From Symsagittifera roscoffensis (Eukaryota > Xenacoelomorpha > Acoela > Convolutidae), in NCBI RefSeq assembly GCF_963678635.1, contig NC_087066.1:54888312-54952311 (forward strand): a DNA stretch of 64,000 bases, given 5' to 3'. Under the pieces are notes generated by a model. The model made no database searches. It was not told the DNA's origin and worked only from the letters and a program-made list of their open reading frames with translations. A program made the position numbers and the translations under genes. This document shows, in pieces, positions 45,939-57,759 of this stretch (its first letter is position 1; the number at the start of each line of letters is the position of its first letter).

Positions 45939-48704
45939 ACGGTGAACGAAATATCTGGATCAAATTCAGACGAAACATTCAAATCAACTTGTTCTGAAGT
46001 AATATCTTCGGAACAATTGGCGCCATTGACAGTCAAATCATCTTTCCTACCTGTCAGATTGAGTCTGCGAGCGAGTTCAGGTGAAGTACAAGAGTGACTG
46101 CAAGCTGTGTCACATAAAACAAGTGCGGTGGTTTCAGAGTCATTTGATGATAATGTGAGATTTATAAGTGGCATCAGTCCTTTTAGATTCATAAGGGATG
46201 TCCCACAAGTATTGTTTTGCGTCGTGGGTCTAAATGAAGTTTGAACTGCGGGATTGGCTGCAGTTGTCTGCGGTGCATAACCAGATTGGTTATTTGTAGG
46301 GAAAACGCGTTCTGCGCCGTGCAGTAACACATTATGAGTGCTCTTGCACTGTGGTTTAGGACAAGTTTTGGGCTTGGGACAGTTCCTAAGCATGTGATTT
46401 CCTTGAAAACAAGAAAAGCAAAGCTTATTTTCAGCGCAAAATTTAGCACGCTGTGTTGGAGTTTCTTCTTTAAAAACGCTCCATTTAAAAATTGAATGCT
46501 TGCCTTTACAAACTAAACATGGACTATATTGAATATTTGCGTCAAACTTAGCTTGCGAGTTTGCGGCAAACATTTTAACATTGGTTTTTGTCCGAACCGA
46601 ATTATCCTGATTTCTGTTGTAATTTGATGAAGGACGCATACGTTCATGAGCTTCAGCTTTATCCTTCAGCCAATGATTGAAATCAATTAAAGACGGAGCA
46701 TACAAACTTCGTTTTACGGTGTGGAACGACCAAGACTCTTTCATATTAGGTGGGAGCTTCTCCATTGCTTTATCGAGAAGCATTGCACTTTCAAGGTCTG
46801 CGTTGTAATGTAAAGATTTGAACACTCCAACTATGCTTGCTATCATGGATGCAAAACTTATGATGCTGTCGGAACTATGCATCTTAACGGGCGGTGAATT
46901 ATAAAGTTTGTCCAGATATGCACGTATTATTATTTGAGGTTGGCCAAATTTTCTCTCAAGTTTCATGAGAGCATCTTTGTACATCGTACCACTATAGGCA
47001 AACTCAGCTATAGCAGTCTCAGCTTTATCTTTGACTAATGATTTGAGGTAGTGCAGCTTAACATCATCTGACAAGTTTTGAGAGTCCACAGCACTTCGGA
47101 ATTGTCCAATCCATTCAAACCACTGAAGTGGACAGCCACCGTATTTCCTAAGGTTCCACGGTGGTAATGGATCCTTACGGTTGAAAATTAGTTTTTCCTT
47201 TAAATCTTCAAGGGTTACTGCATTAGATGGTTGTTGAACTGAGGTTGAAGCGAAATTGTGTGGCTGAGGAACAAATGATGTCGGATAAGCTAAGGCACTA
47301 TGTGGATAGCTGGGGACTTGAGACAACTGCTGTGTTGACACATGCGCTTGGTTATTGTAAAACTCTGTCCCTCCAACAGTGCATGGGTATTGTGAAAGTG
47401 GTGGTTGCACTATTGGTGTGACAGTTTGAACGGTATTTAACGCCTGGGGTACTGTAGAATCTGATGCGGTAAATGGCGCGGTGGTCGGAGGTGCCATTCT
47501 CCAGATATTCATATTGAGTATATAACTAACTGGTTGTGGATGGTTGAAGGATAGTTGATTAGTTGAAACACGAGTTGAGTTATTAATACTCGCTGGTGGA
47601 GCAGTAATAGGAATCAGGTTCACCGGCTGGGTTGCCGTATTGACTGTTGTATTAATTGGAACAGAAGCATGTAATGTGGGGACCATTGCTGCTGGCATAC
47701 TTGGAATGAAAAGAAGCGGGGGCGAGGACGGGGGCGGGGGTGGTGGCGGTGGCGGTGGGAGAGGTTGAGAAGGAAACTTCAAATTATGAACGGTAGATGA
47801 TACCAACGATTGTAATGGTAGGCAAACGCTTGGGTTGTTACTGGATGGAAAAAGGTGGACGTTTATTAGATCAACCGTGCTTGGTGGTAGAGACGAAGAA
47901 ACCAAATTGGTGATGCCCGGAGTTTGAGGTTCTTGTCGGGGAACAATGGTTATAGTTGATGCAAGTTCCGACGAATGTGTATCGAGTGCTTCATCTACTC
48001 CAATCTTTTGTTCGGGTTTCAGCGACAACTTGTTGTGTTCTACTCGAAGGCAGAGCGGTTTTATTGATGTCAGTATCAATGTCCGAATCATTATCCATTA
48101 ACTCTGTTTCAACTATTTTGGACTCATTGAGCTTTCGTTTGTTCTCCTCAACAAGTGTCTCAAGAGCCAATTCGTTTTCTTTTTCTTTTAGGCGGATACC
48201 TGTTTCATTTTGTCGCTCGATTTCAAGACGTCGCAATTTTGCTATTTCGAGTTCGCGCTTGCGCTGACTGGAAGTCATTGAAGACGCTCTAGAGTGCAGG
48301 GAACTATATCGGGTGGACCGGCTGACAGTTGAAGCAGCTCGCGATGCTTGCGGGTCAGCATCTCCAGTCTCTGGAAACAAAGTTTTCGCCATTTCCAAGT
48401 GCTTAATTGACAATTCCAGCATTTCATCTCGAGCGCAAATTTTGCTGATCAACCAAGTGTCAAGATCAGCGAGAGCACTGCTAGGTTCTAGCGTTTTTTG
48501 AGCAAGAATGCGAAGGTCGTCGTTTTTCCTTATTGCGTTTTCTATAGCTATTTGGCACTGCTGGATAGACCTTTCAACTTTGACTGTCCTTACCTTTGCT
48601 AAGAGTGAGTCTTTCAGATCTGAATAGAGCCTATAAGTTTTCTCCTCATATTTCCTACGTCCGTCAAAACACCTAGACAGCTTCTGAGCTTGCTTATCTG
48701 TCAT
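45908..48704 (-). pseudogene. gag: BEL-2 gag and start of protease, frameshifted
   Basis: The N-terminal part starts at the ATG at 48,704 (MTDKQAQKLSRCF) and is a charged coiled coil like BEL-1 gag. At about 48,000 the frame changes: one extra base relative to BEL-1 after a shared DW codon pair ends the first frame at 47,991. The second frame carries a Pro/Thr/Val-rich region with a run of about ten prolines, the DUF1759-like core (PLQWFEWIGQFRSAVD), zinc knuckles (CLVCKGKHS, CFSCFQGNHMLRNC) and the protease motif VLCDTACSHS, passing from gag to protease without a shift. A second frame change near 45,920 ends it. Confidence 0.88.
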
Positions 48705-48762
48705 GACTTAGCTTTAAATAAAGGAAAAGCGGGCGGTTGTGAACTATCGAAAAAAGGGATTA

Positions 48763-48840
48763 AAAAGTCAAGTGTGATGTCACTCTTCACACCAGCTCAG
48801 AAAAACCGGAGTTGCAATACCGATTGTCACACTTTACTTT
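48763..48840 (-). promoter_or_regulatory. BEL-2 stem-loop before gag start
   Basis: Imperfect arms AAAGTCAAGTGTGAT and ATTGTCACACTTTACTTT enclose a loop that in element sense reads TTGCAACTCCGGTTTTTCTG followed by AGCTGGTGTGA. The same loop, slightly changed, is in the hairpin at 49,601-49,681. It ends 59 nt before the gag ATG. Confidence 0.6.
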
Positions 48841-49005
48841 ACAAAGGTGGGTGGGGAAGTTCACCTTTACGATTTAGAGCGAGCGGAAATAAAAAAAAAA
48901 GGAAAACAGTAATTTAGAATTAAATTACAAATTGAAATACATTGACACTACAAAGAATATCAAAAGTTCTTTGCTGCAGTTTCGACAGCTAGGCGGCGGT
49001 TGCGT

Positions 49006-49560
49006 TCAGCACGACGCTTTTTTTGAGAGGGTCGCTTTTTTGTTCTTTATTTTTCTTAAGTTTGCCGTTATACTTCGGACTATCGAGAAAGACTTTAGTT
49101 CAAGGTCAGTTTCTTGGTGAATTTAGAAGTACTGATGGAGTAAGCGAGTGTCTTTCTGCTTACGCTTAGAGATTAAGTCGCCAATCACGCTTAAAATTAA
49201 AATGCCCGTTGAGCAAAGCAAATCGTAGATATTAGGAGTTTCGACTCGTTGACAATATACAATTGCAGCAATATTGGTTTTGTAATAAAGCAGAATGTTG
49301 CGCAGTTCGAATTCCGTGAGTGCTGTATCGTTGTTACTATTGTGCTTGCTGATCGAATTGTTGATCAGGTCGTGTCAGATTATTATATCATTTCTATGGG
49401 CTAATTCGCCGTCTAAAAAAGTTTGGGCACGTTTTGATTGGTACTTGTGGTTGAGACTTAAACCACCATGGGCATAACAGTATTGCGATATACGGTTTTG
49501 CTCGGCTATACGTAGCGTTTTATGAGCACGAGAGAGCGAGCTAGTGGCTAATATATACAT
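49006..49560 (-). pseudogene. BEL-2 ORF0 (homologue of BEL-1 ORF0), three stops
   Basis: It starts MYILATSSLSRAHK and aligns with BEL-1 ORF0 almost end to end. A TGA at 49,375-49,377 replaces the Trp of the BEL-1 IWHD motif, a TAA at 49,123-49,125 interrupts again, and the frame finally ends with TGA at 49,006-49,008. Conserved pieces after the first stop include HDLINNSISKHNSNND, AIVYCQR, STGILILSVIGDLISKRKQK and DLELKSF. The similarity, at clearly diverged nucleotide sequence, shows the ORF was maintained as protein in the ancestors of both families. Confidence 0.8.
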
Positions 49561-49600
49561 TTACGACGGCATTCGGCACGATAAAAAAAATCTGGGGGGA

Positions 49601-49681
49601 ATCAAGTCAACCGGATTTTGAGAATCTCACACCTGCTCAGAAACAACCGGAGTTGCAAAAACTCAAAGGGATTGACTTGAT
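49601..49681 (-). promoter_or_regulatory. BEL-2 stem-loop before ORF0 start
   Basis: Perfect 10-bp arms (ATCAAGTCAA with TTGACTTGAT) plus an inner TTTTGAG/CTCAAA pair. In element sense the loop begins TTTGAGTTTTTGCAACTCCGG, similar to TTTGAGTTTTTTCATCCTCAGG in BEL-1. It ends 41 nt before the ORF0 ATG. Confidence 0.65.
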
Positions 49682-50376
49682 ATAGTGCTAAGGGGTCTGT
49701 ACACTGCGTAATTTTGCAGTGCTTACATTTGCCGGGATGTTTTTTTTCGCAAAAAAAATGACAAACCTTTTTTTTTTTCGAAAGTTTTTTTTTTCTTCTT
49801 ATCGTCTACGTCAGTTTGGTACCGAAATTAGACGATTTGGGGTCGAGTTCGGATTTTTCAATTTTTTGCGAAAATTTTCCTAAAAATTTTCACAAAGTTT
49901 TTTTCTAACGGGTCGGAACGGTGGGTTCGGGTTTGAGTTATCGACTACTAAATATAAACTAGCAAATGAAACCAAAATTTTAAATTTTAGTCAAATTTTT
50001 TCGATTTTCGATTTTTGTTTTTTGAATTTCGGATTTTCTGGGTGGGGTATTCGGGTTAGACTATTGGCAAAAGCACGGTAAATATAATGAAATCAACATT
50101 TTAGCACACTGAATGGATTTGATGGGTCACAATAAAAAACTTTAAAGGATCGTAAAACAATTATAGCTCTGGTTTATGAAGAAACTAAGCTGAAAAGTTA
50201 CGTCTTACAATAGTTTTTTTTGTCAACTTCGGCCATCAAAAACGGTTGGGGAGATTCTTGTCTCACTTGCAGGTAGCTGTCTGCATACACCTTCGTGAAA
50301 TTGCACAATCACCTTTCACTGAGGTACTTCTCACTCACAAAAAACTGAGTCGTCAAGGGTTTCGTCTGGTTTGTCG

Positions 50377-50394
50377 TCGATTGTCGGCGGACCA
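50377..50394 (-). promoter_or_regulatory. BEL-2 primer-binding site
   Basis: In element sense TGGTCCGCCGACAATCGA starts directly at the end of the 5' LTR. TGG fits a tRNA CCA end. It differs from the BEL-1 site, so the two families use different primer tRNAs; the isotype was not identified. Confidence 0.6.
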
Positions 50395-50488
50395 TGTTTC
50401 CGCCTGTGTTCGGTCTGTGGTGAGTCGGTCGAGTATATTGTCGGTATGTATATTGGCTGTATGTATCTCGATTGAGAACACGATTGTT

Positions 50489-50524
<36 letters not shown>

Positions 50525-50915
50525 CCTTCAATAATTATCGAAAATCATTAAGAGGAAACAACGGAATAATATCTGTTTCGGAACAAAATTATCAAATTTT
50601 AAACGAAATTGAAATCGAAAGCGACTTTATTGTCATTACTTTTGCCAATAACGGGGATTTTCACGCTTGCGAGAAGTTAGAAGTCAATTCTGGCCAAAGT
50701 CTAATTAAGTTCATGTCCAGAACATCATTTAAAAACAAGTTTGACTTAGGAACTTTTTTCATCCGGTTCAAATCAAGTGTATTCCAAGTTTTTTAGTAGT
50801 AAAATACTTGGAATGACCGGGATTCGAACCGGCGACCTTTCGGTTTCAGGTCAAGTACGTTACCGCTAGACTAGCTGGACTTGATATGCTTTCAATTTAG
50901 TTTCAATCTTGAACA
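50395..50915 (-). repeat. BEL-2 5' LTR (with tRNA-derived segment)
   Basis: 521 bp, starting in sense TGTTCAAGATTG and ending GGAAACA. It contains a TA microsatellite of about 29 bases at 50,493-50,521 and the tRNA-like segment at 50,812-50,880. Confidence 0.9.
50812..50880 (-). other. tRNA-derived segment inside BEL-2 5' LTR
   Basis: In element sense, TAGTCTAGCGG (50,873-50,863) matches an A box and GGTTCGAATCC (50,830-50,820) is a perfect B box, about 33 bases apart, with GACCTGAAACC and AAGGTC between them like an anticodon arm. The acceptor arms do not pair and the T stem has mismatches, so it is not a functional tRNA. It sits 35-104 bases into the LTR, close to the position of the tRNA-like segment in BEL-1 (57-129 bases in). 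Confidence 0.7.
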
Positions 50916-52762
50916 TAGTGATTCCAATTCAATTTACTCAATAATGTCTGTTGGTTCCTGTTGTTTCCCCCAGTGTTCATTGCCTCCTACTCCAAAATCA
51001 TGGCTCTTGTTTTGTTAAAAACATCATATAATTTTTCTAGTAAGGTTAGCGCCAAACTCAATGGTAAGTCCACCACAAAGCTACAATTCTTTAACCCTAC
51101 AATTCATTAGGGTGGATACCTATTGATCGTTTTTTTTGTGAAGATGTTCAATTATGTCGATGTTTTTTGAAGCTGTTTAGCTCCATCCTATTCAATCGAC
51201 AAATTGGCTGAATCATTTTGTAGCTCTTTAGTTTGAACTGATTAGTCTGTTTTTGGTCCATTGTGAAATTGAATTGGAAACCAGTTATCAAAAAGCTTTG
51301 CTAACGAACTGTTGAATTTTAAATAACTTCAATTTTTGTTTCCCCTTAAACACTAGTGGACGAAAATTAAAATGCTTGTTTCCAAAAAAAAGGTCAAATT
51401 TCATTGTAAATTTTATAAAAATTTTACATAGGCTGCGAGAAATTGTTTTGAGCAACCCTCTATAAAATTATTGAAATTTGCTTTCAAAGACTCAAAAACT
51501 TTCTCCAGGTCCAAATAGTTTCCATCATATGCATTAAAAATTTCAAAAACGCGTGAAATGGTAAGAAACAGCTGAGTTAAGTAAACTTGTTACACAGAGA
51601 GTTTTTCAGTAAGAATGTTTAAAACCGCATTAACAAGTTTTTTCATTTGCTTATTGGAGAATGAGTTCACTTCGATGCAAAATTTAACGCAGATGGTAAA
51701 AACTGTTTTGTCAGACACGGAAAAAAATTGTGAGTCGTTGAAACCAAGTTTTCTCTAACTCCATAGTTGGGAGTTTTCTCTAGGCCTATGTAAAATTTTA
51801 TTTTGAATTCCCAAAAAAAAACATTTTTTTCCAAATTTGTTCTCAAGAACGAGCATTTTAGAGAAAAAGAAGCTGAATTTGCTTAATAATCTGGCATAAC
51901 AATTTGCTTGATACCTTCGTATTCTTTAGTTGGGACAAAAAAAATTCACACTCGCTGAAAATGAGTTTTATTAGATTTAACACCACATGGTTGTTTAGAT
52001 TCCGTTGAGAAGATATTTGCATACAAGTTTACATTTTGAAACTATGGTTGGCTTGTTTTTTTCGAAACTCTTCAATAGTGATATGATTTTTAAAAAAAAT
52101 ACTGTCTTATATTTAAATTACAAATTACTTTTGAAATTTCTCTAACACAAGGCCCATTTTGCAGTGGATTTCAAAACATCAGGAAAGTAAACTGTTTCGC
52201 CAGTTTTCTTAAAATATGTTTGTTTGAAAGTTGAGCCAGCAGTTGAATGGATTATTTACAACACAAAAGTCGAGTCCAAAAAAAAATCGAGTGTGAAAAA
52301 CAGTTTTTTTAAAACTTTTCCGAAAGTATAAAAATACCGGTTTTCTGTTGAAGATTTTTTTGACTACAATTTTAGAAAAAAAATCAAGTAAATAGGAGAA
52401 ATGAAAAAATAAAAGTCAGAAGCGATTAATCAAAAAATTGAATACATAATATTGAATGATTGATTGTAAAAATAAGTGTATAAAAATTCGAATAAAAATA
52501 TTGTTTTTATTAATCACTTACTTTTCCACTAAAATGATTGGAACTCTTTTGTTATTCCTAATGATCCCTGGTTACTAATACTAGTTGTTTTTTAATCCTA
52601 CTGATCAAACAAGCTGAATTTTTGAACTTCATCAAATCTTTCTTCAATTTGCGATTAAATAAATCTTTTCACTGATCGAAACTCCGTGGAGAAACAAGAT
52701 AGAGCTAAATACTTTTTTGCTACCCTGAATTCTTATTTGATTGCTCCTCAATTTATTGATTC

Positions 52763-55700
52763 GTGTTTGATTGTCTCTTACAAATAATCGTTAAATCAGA
52801 CGCAACTGGTCTGATAATGTCTTTAGAAGAGTTTGATAAATTTAACAAATCAGTCATTTTCAAATTAGACTCGAAGCTTTACATCGACAACGAGGATTAT
52901 CGGAACCTAATGGAGGTAATCACCAGCCCGTCTGCTTGGAATAAAAAAAAAACAGTTTGGATTTAGGCCACAAAAAACTAAGAATTCTAGCCGTGATAAA
53001 ATCCACGATGACGCCAAAAACCTGATTTTAGGGTCAAGCAAACCAACTCGTATTAGAACTGAAACCATACTAAAGGACACCATTGTGGACTTTTAAAGGG
53101 GAAGTATCACCAAGGAAAAAATAAAATTTATGAATAGGTATGATGCACATATATTGAATTGCATAATACTACAAGACGGTGCCAATTCTATGCTAAAAAT
53201 ACTTCGGGTCCAGATGAAATATAAGGTAAATTTTTGGAGCTAATTGATGTCATAACTGTTCCTTTCAGTCACGAAATTGTTTTGTTTAGTGATAAAAACC
53301 CCCATTTCGAATATTTAAGAAAGAATTTTGACAAATGACGCTTATAAAAATTTCATAAACAAACATTTATGGCAATAAGTATAGTTTTCAGGAGCTGAAG
53401 ATAAAACCAAAGTTGAAGAGTATCAAAAAAAGAATTTTTTCGCTTGGGGACAATTATCAGTTTTTTTATGATCACGGTGATCCGTTTTTGCGTAAATGCC
53501 ATCGAAAATAGGGGAAGTATCACCAGTTTTGCAACAATCTACTCAGGGTGAAATCAACCCCTCACGATACAAGTCAGATAAACTCTAAATTGAAATATCA
53601 TTCACAAAACAACCCTATGGACGACAAAACAACGGCAGGTATAAATCTTTTTTTTTCATCAGCAAAACGAGCAGTCAACCAACTACGCGCTCTAGTTTGC
53701 TCGGCAACGACACAAGTTAGGTTTGTTTTCAGATCGATTAGTACTTTTTTTGTTACTACTCTCAACTTGTGCTAATTTACAAGTAAAAGAAACAATTATG
53801 AAAAATTTCCATGAGTTGCCAAAGTTTATTTCGAAAAATTTTATTCAGTTCCAATTTTGCGCACTTTTCCTGAATGCTTGTTATTGCTTTGACTAATTTT
53901 TAAACAGGTAAATTAAGACAAGCAGGGGTCATTCGCCCTATTAAAACTACTGAGCTTAGAATACGCGTGAAAGTATTTCCCATAAAACGAACATCGTGCG
54001 ACAAAACTAAAAACTCAATGGCGAACTTCAAAGCAGCCTTATCAACGATGGACTGAGATAACTTCTATAGTCTAATCATTTCAGAGAAAATGATGAAAGT
54101 TTTCAATTTCAAAGCAATTAGGAAAAATGCCCCGCCTCAAACCATTCGTACACGAAATGATAAACCATGAACAGACTTTGATGAGCATCAATTTGTTTCA
54201 TATTTGTTCTCAAAAAAAAAGTAACGCCAAAAATTAAAAATCATCAGTGCAACAAGAAACTCAAATTCTTTTATCGAAAAAATTTTACTTTTCAGAAAAT
54301 GTTTGGAAGAAACAATAAGGAAAAACATTTTCAAAGGAAAAACCTCTCAAACTTTCATTTTTTCAACGCCATAATCATTCTTTGATAAAAATCAAATTAT
54401 CCACATCTTACAATTTTTATTCAAGTACCTTACAAAAGTTGAATGAAAAAAATAATTGCTGCATCTAAACGCCAAGAAATAGTTCCATCTTTGACTTTGA
54501 GAGAAGAATGCATTGAAATCTACATTCATTCGACGTTCCTTCAAAATGATTTCCTGAAAAAATTCAACACCCTGAAGTACTCAAAAAAGCAATGGTTACA
54601 GATCTTGAGCAATGGAGATCTTGAGCATTTTCAATACCTGGAGCAGAATAAATTGTTGAAAAACTTTTATTCAAACAAATCTCTTATCCAACCATCTTCT
54701 GACCTCAATTCGGGCTTACACTTCTTTTTCAACAATTGATTTTGTTTTATATTGCACAGAACAAATCTGAAAAGCTAGTGAACATAACAAACAATTTGAA
54801 TGCTCTTCATAGGAGTTATCCAATGATTTTGATTCTCTTTTTATCTCAGGTACTTAAATCAAAAAACAAAATTATTAGGTTCCTCCGAAATTACAACTCA
54901 AAAAGTTTTTTTATACTCAATAGTCAACAGAAATCAAAAGCCAAAAACGTTGAAATAAACTAGATTTTTTTATAAGGGCGCGTTCCACAGATTACTGAAC
55001 TGGGACCACATATTTTTAATCTTCGGGAATGCGCCATAATGCGTCTTCGGGAATGCAAAAACCGTCGGTAATGCGCCATAAAGGTCTTCGAAGGCAAATT
55101 TTTTAAAAAGGTAGATTAAATCATTAGATTATTTGTAGGAACACCATCAGCATGCGATAAATACATGAACACGAAATTGAAAAGTCAAATACCCTAACAA
55201 AAAACTTTCCAAAATAGCAAAAACATCACCAAAAATGTGTACTCCTGCTACACAAAAAGAGTTCAAAATAAACAAAGCTTCCTACTCAGAACAACTCCGG
55301 AAGCATTTGGGAAAATGGGTGAAAGTGCGAAAACTGTACCACAGCAGCTATTTCCTAATAACAACCATTTAACCGGTGAAGATCGCAGCATTCTTGCCTT
55401 ACCACTACGAATGGGAGGGTTAAACACGTAATTTTCCTGCAATTAATAGTTTTCACGAGCCGTTTGGGATCCATTAGAAAACAAAAAACCAAAAATTACT
55501 GGAAAGGAACAAACTCGGATAAATACGAACATCAAAACTGAAAAACAGAACATCACACTCTCGAAAAAAGATAAATTATAGCAAATTGCTCATCAGAAAA
55601 AAATTAACAAAAAATTTAGTTCCACAGAAAGGAGCATGAATTGGCTAAGTGTGCTAGCCTGGAAAAAAAATAAAATTTTTCTCTCAACAAATCAGAGTTT

Positions 55701-56335
55701 AAAAATAGTTTTACATCTGAGATATGGTTGGGAATCACCGAACACTCCAATTACGTGCCCACGTGGACAACCGTTTACACTCAACCAGCTCTATACTGCC
55801 CCAAAGATAGATACACTCACCTAAGACATAGAGCTAAACTTTAATCATTGGAAGGCAAAAGCTTTCACTACAAAACAACCACTACTGAAGATGACGCTCG
55901 ACTTGAAATTAAGGCAAATGGACTCTGAGGAGGCCGATTTAGCCGAAACTTTTTCGAAATATGAATTTTCAACCCCCAAGCTAAACCTTGCCCTGAAACT
56001 ATATCTGACGCCTACAAATATCATGACAGTCTAAAAACACCAAATGATCAATAAAGAATTCTAGATGTGGAACACAGCAGCTTTGTTTCACTGGCTTTTG
56101 CGTGTACTGGAGGAGCAGCACCAGGTTCTACAAATAGCGTCCAGAACCAGCAGAAAAACTAAGCAAAAAACGGAACGAATCAAACTCCGACACAATAAAA
56201 TTCGTAAGATACAAACCAATTTTGCACTTCCGCTGCCTCCAAAAACTAAAAATTCATACAACATAGACAATTTTATCAGTGCTAGGATCGAGGAGTGTGG
56301 ATTTATATTGACAGTTCTCTAGATGCTTTAAAATC
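52763..56335 (+). pseudogene. Decayed retroelement ORF remains in unit 2
   Basis: Open pieces parallel those of unit 1: 52,763-52,966 (SDATGLIMSLEEFDKFNKS), 54,443-54,739, 55,237-55,431 (LALPLRMGGLNT) and 55,636-55,824 (LRYGWESPNTPITCPRGQPF). A later part at about 55,870-56,150 is readable only across frames; it has TTTEDDARLEIKANG-like and TGGAAPGST-like motifs. These recall the C-terminal region of a family of animal non-LTR-type retroelement proteins with an RGGL motif, a CxCG...H zinc region and a D...K nuclease-like motif. Many stops. Unit 2 keeps the middle part that unit 1 lacks. Confidence 0.45.
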
Positions 56336-57750
56336 AATTTAATTTATTCATAAGGTTTTGCTGATCTAATTAATTAGCGTTGGTATGGCCCTATCCGACC
56401 TGTGCACAGACCGTCGCATGACGGAAGGGCCCTTTTTACTTAGCTCTCTTTTTTGTATTTTTTTCTTTACATGAAAGACATAAATGAGTAATATAATAAG
56501 TGATTTGAGTAATGCTGATAATGAGTAATCTGTAAAGTGATTTTTTATAGTGCTTCTGAATGGAAGCGAAAGTGGTTCTAAGGAAACATCAAGGATAAAA
56601 CCTAAACCAATTTGAAAACTTTTGATGTCTGAGAACTGATATCATTGATTTACGAGAAGGAAATTAAAACAAACGACTTGTCATATGGTAGAAATTTGTT
56701 GTATACAAACGTCAAGGTTACCTGACAAGCAAATAAAACCCACCTGAGAAGATCCATAATCTTGCCCAGCAAATACTAGCGATTTTGAAGAAGAAAACGG
56801 AGAAATTTGGGACAATCAGGAAAAAAATGAACTTCCCGAAACTAGCTAGCAATTATTCAATCATAACAAAATCTAACCATTTTTTAAGAAAAAGTTTGAA
56901 AGTTAGGTTTTTTCATTGAATAAGTGCCAGCTAGTTTCGAGAGATTCAAAATTTGTCTGATTGTCCCGAGCTTCCCCGTTTTCCTCTTTAATATTGCTAT
57001 TATTAGCTGAGCAAGTGTATGGATCTTTTGAGCTTTGTTTCTATTTGGTTGTCAGATAATCATGACTTTTGTACACAACGAATTTGTATCAAACGACAAG
57101 TCGTTTGTCTTAGTGTCACTATCGTATATCAATGATGCCATTTCTCCCCTTTTCAAATAAACTTAGATTTTAACATTAACTTTTCCTTAGAACCACTTTC
57201 CCACTTTCGATTTTCTACAGTAGCACAAGGAAAATCATTTTACAGGATTGAGGCAGTGACTCTTTTAGGTGTATAATGTAAAGACGAGAAATGCAAAAAA
57301 AAGGCGTCTATTAAGATTGGCCCTTCCGTCAAGCGCTAAATCGTTACATCGGCAAAATTTTACAAAAAATCGATACATTTTTTTTGTTAGTTTAAAATTT
57401 GTTTATTAAAATTTTTTTCCCTCCATTATAGCACTGATGAAATTGTCTTTGTTGTAGGTTATTTTAACTTGTTTGCAACACCTGAGGCAGAAGATTGCAC
57501 TCCTCGGGGAAAACTTATTTTGGTTCTTACAAAATTTATTCTGTCGAAGTATGATACGTTCTGTTTTTTGCTTAGTTTTTCTGCTAGTTTCTGGACGGTT
57601 TTTGTAGAGCCTGGTGCTGCTCCTCCAGTGAACGCAAAGAACAAGGCTACTGTGTTCCGCATTCAGAACTCTTTGTTAGTGTTTTAATGTTTGTTTACTC
57701 TCATGATTTTTTTTCAGATATAGTTTCAGGACAGGATTTAGAATGTACTC
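56000..57750. repeat. Large inverted repeat (about 0.85 kb arms)
   Basis: The left arm (about 56,000-56,885) and the right arm (about 56,890-57,750) are inverted copies with a nearly absent spacer (about 56,880-56,890). Matched landmarks include CCTGAAACTATATCTGA (55,995 / 57,738), GGAACACAG(C/T)AGC (56,070 / 57,660), TGACGGAAGGGCC (56,418 / 57,330) and AAGTGGTTCTAAGGAAA (56,570 / 57,200). The left arm is continuous with the end of duplication unit 2, so the right arm is an inverted copy of that end. Confidence 0.7.
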
Positions 57751-57759
57751 AACTTTTAA

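Larger units (their letters stand above)
41880..50915 (-). mobile_element. BEL-2: older BEL/Pao LTR retrotransposon
   Basis: A 9036-bp minus-strand element with LTRs TGTTC...AAACA in sense. The order is 5' LTR, primer site, hairpin, ORF0, hairpin, gag, pol, polypurine tract, 3' LTR. It belongs to a different family from BEL-1: the LTRs are unrelated and proteins differ throughout while aligning along their length. The two LTRs differ at several positions per 100 bp and by a 75-bp segment, and the coding region has many stops and frame changes, so this copy is older and dead. Confidence 0.92.
41875..50920 (-). repeat. BEL-2 target-site duplication (TAGTG)
   Basis: TAGTG at 41,875-41,879 and again at 50,916-50,920 flanks the two LTR ends exactly, as expected for a BEL/Pao insertion. 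Only the outermost five bases at each end form the duplication. Confidence 0.88.
40870..56050 (+). repeat. Tandem duplication, unit 2 (split by BEL-2)
   Basis: It corresponds to unit 1, with 40,880-41,874 matching 34,830-35,790 and 50,921-56,050 continuing from there. The break falls exactly at the BEL-2 target duplication, so BEL-2 inserted after, or at least independently of, the duplication. The join between units (about 40,768-40,879) repeats a short piece also present at 36,288-36,399 and 51,445-51,555. Confidence 0.75.

Noticed and set aside
47700-47780. Proline run in BEL-2 gag as a frameshift artefact
   Set aside because: The run is in the correct gag frame, and the matching BEL-1 region is also rich in Pro/Ser/Val, so it fits a low-complexity gag segment.
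50493-50521. Alternating TA tract as origin or regulatory site
   Set aside because: It is a microsatellite expansion inside the BEL-2 5' LTR, much shorter in the 3' LTR; no reason to assign function.
50812-50880. Functional tRNA gene on the minus strand
   Set aside because: A-box and B-box regions fit, but the acceptor arms do not pair, the T stem has mismatches and no clear anticodon arm forms. Kept as a tRNA-derived segment only.
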